NCBI RefSeq assembly: GCF_051846935.1
Contig: NZ_JBPYCS010000036.1
Location: 1 to 7,629, forward strand
Length of the DNA stretch: 7,629 bases
Source of the DNA: JBPYCR01 sp051846935
GTDB lineage: Bacteria > Bacillota > Bacilli > Bacillales > Amphibacillaceae
Direction: 5' to 3'
Part shown: one piece after another, positions 1 to 7,182 of the stretch
Numbering within the stretch: position 1 is the first letter of the stretch
How the letters are laid out: each line of letters starts with the position of its first letter
The notes under the pieces: model-generated
Databases searched by the model: none
Seen by the model: the letters and a program-made list of their open reading frames with translations, nothing else
What the model was told of the DNA's origin: nothing
Position numbers and translations under genes: made by a program

Positions 1-107
1 GATACATAGGCAGCAAAAGTAAGTGTCCTAAATTTGTTCAGAAAGCCATTGTATTGAATAAGGGGTATGATGATTAATCTATTCTGATAGCTCTATATTT
101 GATCTAT

Positions 108-794
108 TTATTTTTCACTTAGCAGCAATTCACACATTTTAAAGTCCAGTTCACTATCAATATCATATGACCTTTCTTTGGGCATAATATAAGCGATTGT
201 TTCTGATTGAATAAATGCTCTTTGCTGGATTAGTTTTTCTGTACCTGAAACATATATAGCTCCGTTAAGCATATAAGCTTTGGATAGATCCTGTCTGCGA
301 ATGGGTAACTTGTTATTTTCTAAAAAAGATTTCATTTTATTATTTTTATCAAGCTTGAACATCCAATAAGGAGTGTTTTCAGATACAGTGACTGAAACTA
401 CAGCTATACCATTATTTTCAATTGCTGTTTCTATAGCATTATCAATATCATTAACCGTTCTTAGAGGGGAAGTTGGCTGTAATAAAACAATGTAATCATA
501 AGAAGGGAATTGTTCCAATGCATGTAAGATCGGATCTATTCCGGGAGTGTCATCTAATGCTAATTCCTTTGGGCGAACAAATGGAACTTCACACCTATAT
601 TGCTTTGCCACATTAATAATTTCTTTATCTTCTGAGGATACTATTAGTCGATCAATATATTTTGATTTTTTCGCTTCTTCAATCGTCCAAGCAATTAATG
701 GCTTCCCTGCGAGTTTTTTTATATTTTTACGTGGAACTCCTTTTGAACCACCTCTAGCAGGTATAATAGCTAGAATTGTTTTGTTATTGATCAT
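108..794 (-). CDS. legF: LegF, CMP-legionaminic acid synthetase (NeuA/PtmB family)
   Basis: The 228-residue cytidylyltransferase activates the finished nonulosonic acid with CTP to give the CMP-sugar donor and pyrophosphate. Motifs are IIPARGGSKGVPRKNIKKLA (10-29), which binds CTP, then KPLIAWTIEEA (31-41), VSSEDKEI (52-59), LLQPTSPLRTVNDIDNAI (104-121), NGAIYV (177-182) and YDIDSELDF (210-218), where the aspartates are expected to hold the metal. Length is normal for a single-domain CMP-nonulosonate synthetase, with no extra C-terminal esterase domain as found in some NeuA proteins. The ATG overlaps the ptmE-like stop as ATGA, and GAGGTG at 805-800 lies 5 bases before it. It is the last gene of the operon visible here, ending with TAA at 110-108. 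By sequence alone the substrate could be Neu5Ac, Pse or Leg. The legB, legC and legG neighbours point to Leg or a derivative. Confidence 0.93.
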   Translation of the reverse strand: MINNKTILAIIPARGGSKGVPRKNIKKLAGKPLIAWTIEEAKKSKYIDRLIVSSEDKEIINVAKQYRCEVPFVRPKELALDDTPGIDPILHALEQFPSYDYIVLLQPTSPLRTVNDIDNAIETAIENNGIAVVSVTVSENTPYWMFKLDKNNKMKSFLENNKLPIRRQDLSKAYMLNGAIYVSGTEKLIQQRAFIQSETIAYIMPKERSYDIDSELDFKMCELLLSEK

Positions 795-1840
795 GAAAAC
801 ACCTCGGAGAATTCTCCATTAGCTTTCTCATAATCATCCATTCTACCAATATCCATCCAATACTCCCTAAGAGGAAATGCAGATATTTCTTTCCTTTTAT
901 CCATAAGTTTGTTAAAGAGCTCAGGCATATCAAAAAAAGTATTCGTAGGAACATATCGCAGAGCTTCAGGGTTCAAAACATAAACTCCCGCATTAACGAA
1001 GCTACGATGCAAAGGTTTTTCTTTAATTGATACAAGACGATGATTTTTTGTTTCGATTACGCCATATGGAATCTGATATTCATGCTCTCTTACACACATT
1101 GTTGCTGATGATTTAGAATTCACATGAAAATCGAGCAATTGTTCATAATTTATTTTTGTAAGCAGGTCTCCATTCATCACAAAAAAAGGTTTTTTAGGCT
1201 TAACGGGTAATAAAGAAAGAGCGCCTGCGGTTCCGAGTCTTTTCTCTTCATCAATATAAGAAATCGTTACTCCTAATAAGCGACCGTCTTTAAAATAGTT
1301 CTTTATCTGCTCTTTTTTATAATTTACGGATAAGATAAAGTTTGAAAACCCATAGCTTTTAAAGCTTTCTATGATTGTTTCTAAAATTGGTTTATCTCCA
1401 ATATTTAACATTGGTTTCGGAGTATCATTTGTTAAAGGCTGTAGCCTTGTCCCTAATCCTCCAGCCATAATGACAACAACATTTTCTTTATTAGGTAACG
1501 TCTTTATCTCATTTGAAAAAACAATATTAAGTATTTGCATCTGTTCATTTACAATCGGTAATTGCTTCAACTTATTTTGTTCTAAAATTTCCTTATAGTA
1601 AAATTGATCTTTACCTTCACATTCGTAAACAGGAGAGTCATTCATTACTTTTTCAACAGTAGTTTCCAATGAAAAACCTTTTAAAATGCCTCGACGAATA
1701 TCGCCATCTGTAATGGTTCCCATTAATCTATTATCTTTGTCGACTACTACAGCAAATTGTAAAGAAGAGTTATCTATGATTTCCATCGTTTCTAAAATAG
1801 TTGTCGAAGGTGGTATAAGTATTTTTGTCCATTTATTCAT
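791..1840 (-). CDS. ptmE: PtmE-like CBS-domain sugar-1-phosphate nucleotidylyltransferase (probable GlcN-1-P guanylyltransferase)
   Basis: This 349-residue two-part protein has a CBS pair at about residues 1-115 (ILIPPSTTILETMEIID and VVVDKDNRLMGTITDGDIRRG are typical) followed by a nucleotidyltransferase domain at about 119-345. The latter has the signature IMAGGLGTRLQPLTNDTPKPML (124-145), with K142 in the position that contacts the sugar phosphate, then EEKRLGTAGALS (198-209), FVMNGDLLT (220-228), NAGVYVLNP (283-291) and EYWMDIGRMDDYEKA (326-340). In Campylobacter jejuni PtmE makes GDP-GlcN from GlcN-1-P and GTP and feeds the legionaminate pathway. The same role is inferred here, with GTP preference not provable from sequence. 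The CBS pair probably senses an adenine nucleotide or related ligand. The start has AAGGAAGTG upstream in the 34-base gap after the formyltransferase. The stop overlaps legF as ATGA. A GDP-mannose or glucose-1-P transferase is the main alternative. Confidence 0.85.
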   Translation of the reverse strand: MNKWTKILIPPSTTILETMEIIDNSSLQFAVVVDKDNRLMGTITDGDIRRGILKGFSLETTVEKVMNDSPVYECEGKDQFYYKEILEQNKLKQLPIVNEQMQILNIVFSNEIKTLPNKENVVVIMAGGLGTRLQPLTNDTPKPMLNIGDKPILETIIESFKSYGFSNFILSVNYKKEQIKNYFKDGRLLGVTISYIDEEKRLGTAGALSLLPVKPKKPFFVMNGDLLTKINYEQLLDFHVNSKSSATMCVREHEYQIPYGVIETKNHRLVSIKEKPLHRSFVNAGVYVLNPEALRYVPTNTFFDMPELFNKLMDKRKEISAFPLREYWMDIGRMDDYEKANGEFSEVFS

Positions 1841-1874
1841 TGTCTACACTTCCTTAAACACGTTTCCACATATT

Positions 1875-2795
1875 CTAAGATAAGTTATTTGTATTATATT
1901 TTATCAATCTATCACCAATTCTAATTTGTCCATCATATTCATAATCTATTATTTCGAGAAATGTATCTTTTGTTTTTATTATAAACCCATTATTTGTCTT
2001 GCCAATTACTTGTCCAGGAATTCCTTTATACTCGATAGCATTTGGTATTATTCTTGATTTATTAATTTTTATTTCTTTATCTCTAAGCAAACTCCTCGAC
2101 TTTGGACCAGGATAACATATGGCTCTAATAAAATTAAACAGATCTTCACTACTTTGATTCCAATCTATAATTTCATCTCCTACTTTTCGCTTACCACAAT
2201 AAAACCCAACGGGGTGAATGTCCTTTTGTTTAGTTACTGTTACATTTTCATTTTGTATGAGATTAATTGCATCATACAATAACTTTCCACATTCTGTATA
2301 AGCTAGATTTAATAACGATCGATAGTCATCTGTTTCCTTAATTGGATACGTTTTTTGGAGAATGATATCACCAGTATCTATACCTTCATCGATAAAATGA
2401 ACAGTTATCCCAAACTCACTTTCCCCATTTATAAGAACCCAATTTAGTACATTTCTACCTCTATAAAAGGGGAGTTTTCCTGCGTGACAATTTATTGTTT
2501 TATATGGAGGCATATTAATGATATCTCTTTTCATAATTTGGTTAAATGACATAGATACAAACAAATCACAATTATATTTTTCAACTAGTGCAAGAAAATC
2601 GTTTGAATTTATATCCTCATGCTTTAAGTAATCAATTTTATGTCTCTGTGCATAGTCTTTTAATATAATGTCTTCAGAATCATATCGGACACAAATAAAA
2701 CAGATTTGTAAACGCTTGTCATCTAATAACAATTCCAAAGCTCTATGCGCCCATATACCATCTGCAAAATAACCTATTTTAAATTTATTAATCAT
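1875..2795 (-). CDS. Sugar N-formyltransferase-like protein (methionyl-tRNA formyltransferase fold), candidate nonulosonate N-formylase
   Basis: With the start at 2795 the product has 306 residues. The first two thirds are a formyl-transferase domain: a Rossmann-like start (KIGYFADGIWAHRALELLL, 5-23) and the catalytic triad expected for 10-formyl-THF enzymes, namely N102 and H104 in INCHAGKLPFYRGRN and D140 in IDEGIDTGDI. The usual HPSLLP or HGSLLP stretch is replaced by HAGKLP. A second domain resembles the C-terminal part of Fmt and ArnA-type enzymes: DEIIDWNQSSEDLFNFIRA (207-225), then YPGPKSRS and GQVIGKTNNGFIIKT (261-275). The gene lies inside a nonulosonate operon and lacks the SLLPRWRGAAPI signature of true Fmt, so I infer an amino-sugar N-formyltransferase. 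It may replace the acetyltransferase LegH at the C4 amine of the NDP-sugar, or act later on the sugar. Hand-counted GC is near 30% across 1921-2760, lower than in legI. It overlaps legI by 8 bases and ends 34 bases before the next gene. Confidence 0.82.
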   Translation of the reverse strand: MINKFKIGYFADGIWAHRALELLLDDKRLQICFICVRYDSEDIILKDYAQRHKIDYLKHEDINSNDFLALVEKYNCDLFVSMSFNQIMKRDIINMPPYKTINCHAGKLPFYRGRNVLNWVLINGESEFGITVHFIDEGIDTGDIILQKTYPIKETDDYRSLLNLAYTECGKLLYDAINLIQNENVTVTKQKDIHPVGFYCGKRKVGDEIIDWNQSSEDLFNFIRAICYPGPKSRSLLRDKEIKINKSRIIPNAIEYKGIPGQVIGKTNNGFIIKTKDTFLEIIDYEYDGQIRIGDRLIKYNTNNLS

Positions 2796-3861
2796 TGATA
2801 ACCTCATCTTCCTCGTAGTCTTTATCTGATTTTTCCCCCAGATAATTCCAATAATGATAAGGAGCAATCCCTGTTCCAGGCCGTTTAATCGTTAGGTTTT
2901 CTTTTGTAAACATATCTCCCGCTTTAATTGATTTAGCAGCTACTAAACTTTTCCTAGCAACCTCTTTGTTTTTTAATTCACGTTTCAGGGGCTTTTTCTT
3001 TTCTTCTCCTAAAGAACTTTCAATAACTCGAATTGATTGTACCATTTCTTTTAATTGGGCTGGTTCTAGAGACGCTACATGATCCGGTCCAGGTAACGTT
3101 TTATCTAACGTAAAATGCTTTTCTATTATGGAAACTCCTTTTGCAACTGCTGCAATTGGTATTAAAATCCCTTCTGAATGATCCGATAACCCAATAGGAA
3201 GATTGAATTCCTTTTTCATTCCATCCACTACATTAAGATTAACATCTTCAACCGGTGTAGGGTACTCCGTAGTGCAATGAAGAATGCTCACTTTATTTCT
3301 AAGCAATGTCTTGGCTTCCTTCGTTTCATAAAAAGATTTTGCTTCTTTTAACGAAATAGAACTATTACCGGAATATCCATATGCTAAAAACGCAAGTGCT
3401 AAATGAATTTCTTCCATAGTAGCCATTCCCGTGGATAGGATAACCCTTATCCCTTGTTTAGCAATTTCATACAAATATGGAGCATTTGTGATTTCTCCTG
3501 AAGGTACTTTCATTACGGGTAACTCTAACTCATGAATTAAAAAATACACACTTTCGAGATCGAAAGGTGTAGATAAAAATATGATGTCTTTTTCATCGCA
3601 ATACTGTTTTAATTGTTTAAAATCATGATAGCTTAATTCCAGCTTTTTTAGCATATCAAACTGCGAAGAAACTTCACCTATGTTTTTCTTTTGATAATCC
3701 GCTTGTTTAGCTGTTTTGGTGACAAGCTTCTCCGTTTTGAACGTTTGAAACTTAATCGCATCCGCTTGTGCCTCAACTGCAGCATCGACCAGCTTATAAG
3801 CTAATTTTAGCGAACCATTATGATTAACGCCCGCTTCAGCGATAATGAAAACTTTTTTCAT
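2788..3861 (-). CDS. legI: LegI, legionaminic acid synthase (NeuB family)
   Basis: The 357-residue enzyme condenses the LegG product with phosphoenolpyruvate to form the nine-carbon acid. It has the two-domain layout of NeuB: a TIM barrel (about 1-285) and a C-terminal SAF/antifreeze-like domain (about 300-345). Motifs are AEAGVNHNG (8-16), DAIKFQTFKTEKLV (34-47) with K37, FLSTPFD (95-101), KVPSGEITNAP (118-128), LSTGMAT (142-148), HCTTEYPTP (195-203), GLSDHSEG (224-231) and EKHFTLDKTLPGPDH (247-261). In the SAF domain, R303 of ARKSLVAAKSIKAGDMF occupies the place of the substrate-binding arginine that NeuB dimers supply in trans. The start shares ATGA with legG and has a GGAGAG site at 3872-3867, 5 bases before it. 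The last codons overlap the next gene by 8 bases, and its ribosome site lies inside legI. Neuraminate or pseudaminate synthase is possible by sequence alone, but context favours legionaminate. Confidence 0.92.
   Translation of the reverse strand: MKKVFIIAEAGVNHNGSLKLAYKLVDAAVEAQADAIKFQTFKTEKLVTKTAKQADYQKKNIGEVSSQFDMLKKLELSYHDFKQLKQYCDEKDIIFLSTPFDLESVYFLIHELELPVMKVPSGEITNAPYLYEIAKQGIRVILSTGMATMEEIHLALAFLAYGYSGNSSISLKEAKSFYETKEAKTLLRNKVSILHCTTEYPTPVEDVNLNVVDGMKKEFNLPIGLSDHSEGILIPIAAVAKGVSIIEKHFTLDKTLPGPDHVASLEPAQLKEMVQSIRVIESSLGEEKKKPLKRELKNKEVARKSLVAAKSIKAGDMFTKENLTIKRPGTGIAPYHYWNYLGEKSDKDYEEDEVIND
2801..2805 (-). promoter_or_regulatory. Shine-Dalgarno site that fixes the formyltransferase start
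   Basis: GAGGT lies 5 bases before the ATG at 2795-2793, inside the last codons of legI. It supports that start over an upstream in-frame ATG at 2867. The latter would add 24 residues (MLLIIIGIIWGK...) that do not belong to the formyltransferase fold and would overlap legI by 80 bases. Confidence 0.7.
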
Positions 3862-5021
3862 ATTATCTCTCCATCATAAAAGGCTTTAATTGTTGAATCA
3901 ATATTAGATTTTTTCAATATGTGCTTAATTTTAGAGGCAGTATTTCCTTCACCAAAAATTCTATAGTTAATATTTTTCTCAAACTTAAATCTTAATGCCT
4001 TTTGTATTGCTTTATAAATTTCTTCTTCTTCTGCAATACAATTAATTACAGACTTAGGCCTCGCTCTTCCTTTTTGCCGATCTCCAATATTAACTGTAGG
4101 TGTATTAACATAAGCTGCTTCTAGTAGACCACTAGAGGAATTTCCTATTACTACATCAGCTCTCTTAAGGACACTTAAATACAATTGTTGTCCTAATGAA
4201 TCGAATAATCTACTATTTTGTGGATTAGATTCTACAAATTCTTGAATAAGTTTATTTATTCGTCTGCCTTCATTGTCAGCATTTGCTTTTGTGAAAATTA
4301 GTGCAGTATCATTGAAATGTTCGAGTACTTTGAGTAGTTCCTTAGTTCCCTCAATAGGATCATTTGCCAAAGTCGTGGGATGTTGTGTGATTAGAAACAA
4401 GGGGCCAGCACAAGAAATACCAACTTTTTGTTCTATAACTTGTAACTCATAAAACTTCATTTTTTTAATGGTTTCCACACCTAAAGCCCCTACGTTGTGT
4501 ACTCTACTATAATGTTCTCCTAGTCTGATTACTCTTTCACGATGATGGTTAGTTGTTACAAAATGAAATGAGCTCATTTTTGTAATTGCGTGTCGAATCG
4601 AATCGTCATAGGCTCCATGTGTAACTTCTCCCCCATGAATATGCGCAATATGAATACTCAAAACCATTGCGGCTTGTGCTGCAGCTAATATTTCATATCG
4701 ATCTCCAAGTAATACTAGTATATCGGGATTTAACCTATTTAAAGTGTCCGCCATCCCAATTGTTCCTAGACCAATGGACTTAGCTACACCAACAGGCGTA
4801 TCACTAGAAAGCAACATCTCCACTTTTTCATTAATTACAAATCCGTCTTTTTCAATTTCTTTATACGTTAATCCAAACTCCGGTGACAAATGCATCCCAG
4901 TTACAATCAATTGTAATTCTAATTCAGGATCATCTTCAATTTCTTTCATTAACCAATAGAGTAAACCATACTCTGCACGTGTTCCAGTCACTACACAAAT
5001 TTTACGTCTTTTTACCATCAT
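3858..5021 (-). CDS. legG: LegG, hydrolysing NDP-2,4-diacylamino-2,4,6-trideoxyglucose 2-epimerase (NeuC family)
   Basis: This 387-residue member of the NeuC/WecB-type UDP-GlcNAc 2-epimerase superfamily inverts C2 and hydrolyses the nucleotide, releasing 2,4-diamino-2,4,6-trideoxymannose for LegI. Visible motifs are VTGTRAEYGLL (11-21), LLGDRYEILAAAQA (104-117) with D107, HIHGGEVTHGAYDDSIRHAI (127-146) with E132, ITQHPTT (211-217) with H214, GNSSSGLLEA (293-302) and NIGDRQKGR (311-319). This is the two-Rossmann GT-B-like fold. The gene starts inside the end of legC. An AGGGGA site at 5032-5027 lies 5 bases before the first ATG (5021) and 8 bases before a second in-frame ATG (5018), so either Met may be used. 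The stop overlaps legI as ATGA. The neighbours legB and legC argue for the trideoxy substrate rather than plain UDP-GlcNAc as in sialic acid synthesis. The acyl group on the substrate's C4 nitrogen may be formyl here, which is inferred. Confidence 0.92.
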   Translation of the reverse strand: MMVKRRKICVVTGTRAEYGLLYWLMKEIEDDPELELQLIVTGMHLSPEFGLTYKEIEKDGFVINEKVEMLLSSDTPVGVAKSIGLGTIGMADTLNRLNPDILVLLGDRYEILAAAQAAMVLSIHIAHIHGGEVTHGAYDDSIRHAITKMSSFHFVTTNHHRERVIRLGEHYSRVHNVGALGVETIKKMKFYELQVIEQKVGISCAGPLFLITQHPTTLANDPIEGTKELLKVLEHFNDTALIFTKANADNEGRRINKLIQEFVESNPQNSRLFDSLGQQLYLSVLKRADVVIGNSSSGLLEAAYVNTPTVNIGDRQKGRARPKSVINCIAEEEEIYKAIQKALRFKFEKNINYRIFGEGNTASKIKHILKKSNIDSTIKAFYDGEII

Positions 5022-6186
5022 TACATTCCCCTAAATATGGACTACTTGGAAGATTAATTACTTGATCTTGTAGTTGCTCAGTAATTGATAAATCTGATCG
5101 CTCAAAATCAACAAACGGTTTTAATAAGTGGAGTGGTTTCCAAATAGGCCTTGCAATAATTTTGTTTTCAATCAATGTTTTTAGCGCAGTTTCAACACTG
5201 TATTGACTTGGTTCCAAGATTATTGTTTGTAACCAAAAGTTACTTTTTGAGTTGCTATTTTCCTTAAACAAAGTTATACCGTCATATTTTGATAAAATTT
5301 GATGGTATTTATCATTAAGCGAACGTTTTTTACATAGATAGCCTTCTATACTTTCCAGCTGTGCACAACCTAATGCAGCATTAATATTTGGCATACGATA
5401 ATTATAACCGATCTCATCATGTACATACTGCCAGCTATGCGGGACTTTGGCTGTCGTTGTTAAGTGCTTAGCGTAATTGGCTAAGCCTTCATCATTTGTT
5501 AATATTGCACCTCCGCCACCAGTTGTAATAATTTTATTACCATTAAAACTGAGAGCAGCAGTTTTTCCAAAATTACCTGTATGTACTCCTTTATATAAAG
5601 ATCCTAAAGATTCTGCTGCGTCCTCCACCATAATAATTCTAAAACGATCACATACTTCTAGTAATGGGTCAAGATCCACCGGATGACCAAAAGTATGCAT
5701 TGGGACTACTGCACGAATAATATTGCCCGTCTTTTTATTAATGCATACATTGTTTTTAATAATAGCTGTTTCCTTTAAGTAATCATCTAATTTATAAGGA
5801 TCAACACCGAGCGTTGCCTTAGATACATCTATAAAATGAGGCTTGGCTCCACAGTACGTTACAGCATTCCCAGTAGCGACAAATGTTAAGGACGGAATAA
5901 GAACCTCATCACCTGGCTGCACACCAACTAATTTCAATGCAATATGAAGTGCGGCAGTGCCATTCATCACAGCAATTGCACGCCTAACCCCTGTATATTC
6001 TGCCAACATATTTTCAAATCGATCAACATATTTTCCGACTGAAGAAACCCAGCCTGCTTCTATACAATCGAACACATAAGTTTTTTCATTTCCTTCAAAT
6101 AGTGGTTCATGTAGCGGTAAAACAGTTTTACCCGGTTGTAAGCTATGAATTTCTCTTGCTAGTTCTCTCCATATATTGGCACTCAT
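5002..6186 (-). CDS. legC: LegC, PLP-dependent sugar 4-aminotransferase (DegT/DnrJ/EryC1/StrS family)
   Basis: The 394-residue product transfers an amino group, usually from glutamate, to the C4 ketone made by LegB, giving NDP-4-amino-4,6-dideoxy-GlcNAc. Family signatures are present in order: PLHEPLFEGNEKTYV (24-38), GWVSSVGKYVDRFE (45-58), NGTAALHIAL (75-84) for phosphate binding, GDEVLIPSLTFVATGNA (92-108), VEDAAESLGS (187-196) with D189 expected to contact the PLP ring nitrogen, and SFNGNKIITTGGGG (213-226) with K218 as the Schiff-base lysine. The segment GYNYRMPNINAALGCAQLE (260-278) is also typical. The start overlaps the legB stop as ATGA. No good Shine-Dalgarno lies at normal distance (AAGG is about 17 bases upstream), so translation probably relies on coupling to legB. 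Its 3' end overlaps legG by 20 bases. Length and all key residues look intact. Confidence 0.94.
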   Translation of the reverse strand: MSANIWRELAREIHSLQPGKTVLPLHEPLFEGNEKTYVFDCIEAGWVSSVGKYVDRFENMLAEYTGVRRAIAVMNGTAALHIALKLVGVQPGDEVLIPSLTFVATGNAVTYCGAKPHFIDVSKATLGVDPYKLDDYLKETAIIKNNVCINKKTGNIIRAVVPMHTFGHPVDLDPLLEVCDRFRIIMVEDAAESLGSLYKGVHTGNFGKTAALSFNGNKIITTGGGGAILTNDEGLANYAKHLTTTAKVPHSWQYVHDEIGYNYRMPNINAALGCAQLESIEGYLCKKRSLNDKYHQILSKYDGITLFKENSNSKSNFWLQTIILEPSQYSVETALKTLIENKIIARPIWKPLHLLKPFVDFERSDLSITEQLQDQVINLPSSPYLGECNDGKKT

Positions 6187-7181
6187 ATGTTATATACATC
6201 TGCCTTATAATTTGATAAATTATTTTCATCAAGAAACCATTCTGCAGTTTCCTTTAAGCCTCTTTTAAATCCTTCTTTTCCACCAAAAGACGGTTTCCAA
6301 CCCAGTACATTTTTTGCCTTTTTATTATCTGCCCAAAGTCGCTCCACTTCACTTTTCTCAGGTCGAGTACGTTGCTCAGAGGTGACAATCTCAACTTTTT
6401 TGTTAAGTACATTAGAAATTAATTGTACCGTTTCACCAATCGATACTTCATAATTACTGCCAATGTTAATAGTTTCCCCAATAGATTTATTACTCTCCAT
6501 AAACGATATAAATCCATTTACGGTATCTTTTATATAGTTAAAGTCTCTCGTTGGAGATAATGAACCTAATTCAATCTTTTCCTTACCCGATGCTATTTGA
6601 GTAATTATCGTAGGTATTACCGCTCTTGCAGACTGTCTTGGTCCATACGTGTTAAATGGTCTAATGATACCTACAGGTGTTTCAAAAGACCGATAAAAAG
6701 ACATTGCCAATTCATCTGCTGCAATTTTTGTAGCTGAGTAAGGAGACTGACCTTGTATAGGATGATTTTCATCTATTGGTACGTATTGGGCAGTTCCATA
6801 AACTTCACTTGTAGATGTATGGACTACTTTTCTAATTCCGAGCTCATTTGCAGCCTGTAGAACATTTAATGTCCCTTTTATATTCGTATCTACATAAGTG
6901 TCAGGTGAATGGTAAGAGTATGGAATAGCAATTAAAGCTGCTAAATGTAAAACGACATCACAATCTTTCATCGCTTCTTTTACGCCATGTGGATCCCTAA
7001 TATCGCCACTGAACACTTCAATCGATTGCTTTATATCTTCTGGAGTTGTGTCTAACCAGCCCCATGAATTAAATGAATTATAATAAATAAATGCTTTAAC
7101 TTCGTAGCCTTGTCTAACTAATTCTTCTGTTAAATGTGAACCTATGAAACCATCGGCACCTGTTACTAAAACTTTTACCAT
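6183..7181 (-). CDS. legB: LegB, NDP-N-acetylglucosamine 4,6-dehydratase (extended SDR)
   Basis: This 332-residue NAD-dependent extended short-chain dehydrogenase has the Rossmann fingerprint TGADGFIGSH with glycines 8, 11 and 14. It also has LAALIAIPYSY (80-90), the active-site stretch TSTSEVYGT (122-130), the catalytic pair Y148xxxK152 in YSATK, FNTYGPRQSARAVIP (176-190) and TRDFNYIKDT (211-220). These match the LegB group, which converts NDP-GlcNAc (GDP-linked in Campylobacter jejuni) to the 4-keto-6-deoxy intermediate while retaining C5 configuration. That is the first committed step to legionaminic acid, in the cytoplasm. The length is normal for the family. The ATG follows the preceding stop by one base, with a modest AAAGGGA ribosome site inside the upstream gene. 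Its TGA stop overlaps the legC start as ATGA. GDP rather than UDP as carrier is inferred from the ptmE-like gene downstream. A UDP-hexose epimerase or dehydratase of another pathway is less likely given the adjacent legC, legG and legI. Confidence 0.93.
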   Translation of the reverse strand: MVKVLVTGADGFIGSHLTEELVRQGYEVKAFIYYNSFNSWGWLDTTPEDIKQSIEVFSGDIRDPHGVKEAMKDCDVVLHLAALIAIPYSYHSPDTYVDTNIKGTLNVLQAANELGIRKVVHTSTSEVYGTAQYVPIDENHPIQGQSPYSATKIAADELAMSFYRSFETPVGIIRPFNTYGPRQSARAVIPTIITQIASGKEKIELGSLSPTRDFNYIKDTVNGFISFMESNKSIGETINIGSNYEVSIGETVQLISNVLNKKVEIVTSEQRTRPEKSEVERLWADNKKAKNVLGWKPSFGGKEGFKRGLKETAEWFLDENNLSNYKADVYNI

Positions 7182-7182
7182 A

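Noticed and set aside
1..107. Rho-independent terminator or a further minus-strand gene after legF
   Set aside because: Only very short inverted repeats such as CTAT/ATAG are present, without a stable stem and T-run. Minus-strand ATGs there are followed quickly by a stop or by the window edge, without a ribosome site.
547..822. Plus-strand open frames of 60-91 codons at 547-822, 1371-1598, 1686-1883, 4744-4959, 4883-5065 and 5477-5686
   Set aside because: All lie antisense to well-supported pathway genes, show no recognisable domain, and are best explained as chance frames opposite coding sequence.
2788..2867. Longer 330-residue version of the formyltransferase starting at 2867
   Set aside because: The added 24 residues do not fit the family, the overlap with legI would be 80 bases, and a good GAGGT site precedes the ATG at 2795.
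108..7181. Sialic acid (Neu5Ac) or pseudaminic acid operon instead of legionaminic acid
   Set aside because: Neu5Ac synthesis needs no 4,6-dehydratase or 4-aminotransferase. For pseudaminate, PseG-type hydrolases and PseB-type inverting dehydratases differ from the NeuC-like LegG and the LegB-type TSTSEVYG/YSATK enzyme seen here. Stereochemistry is still inferred from family resemblance.
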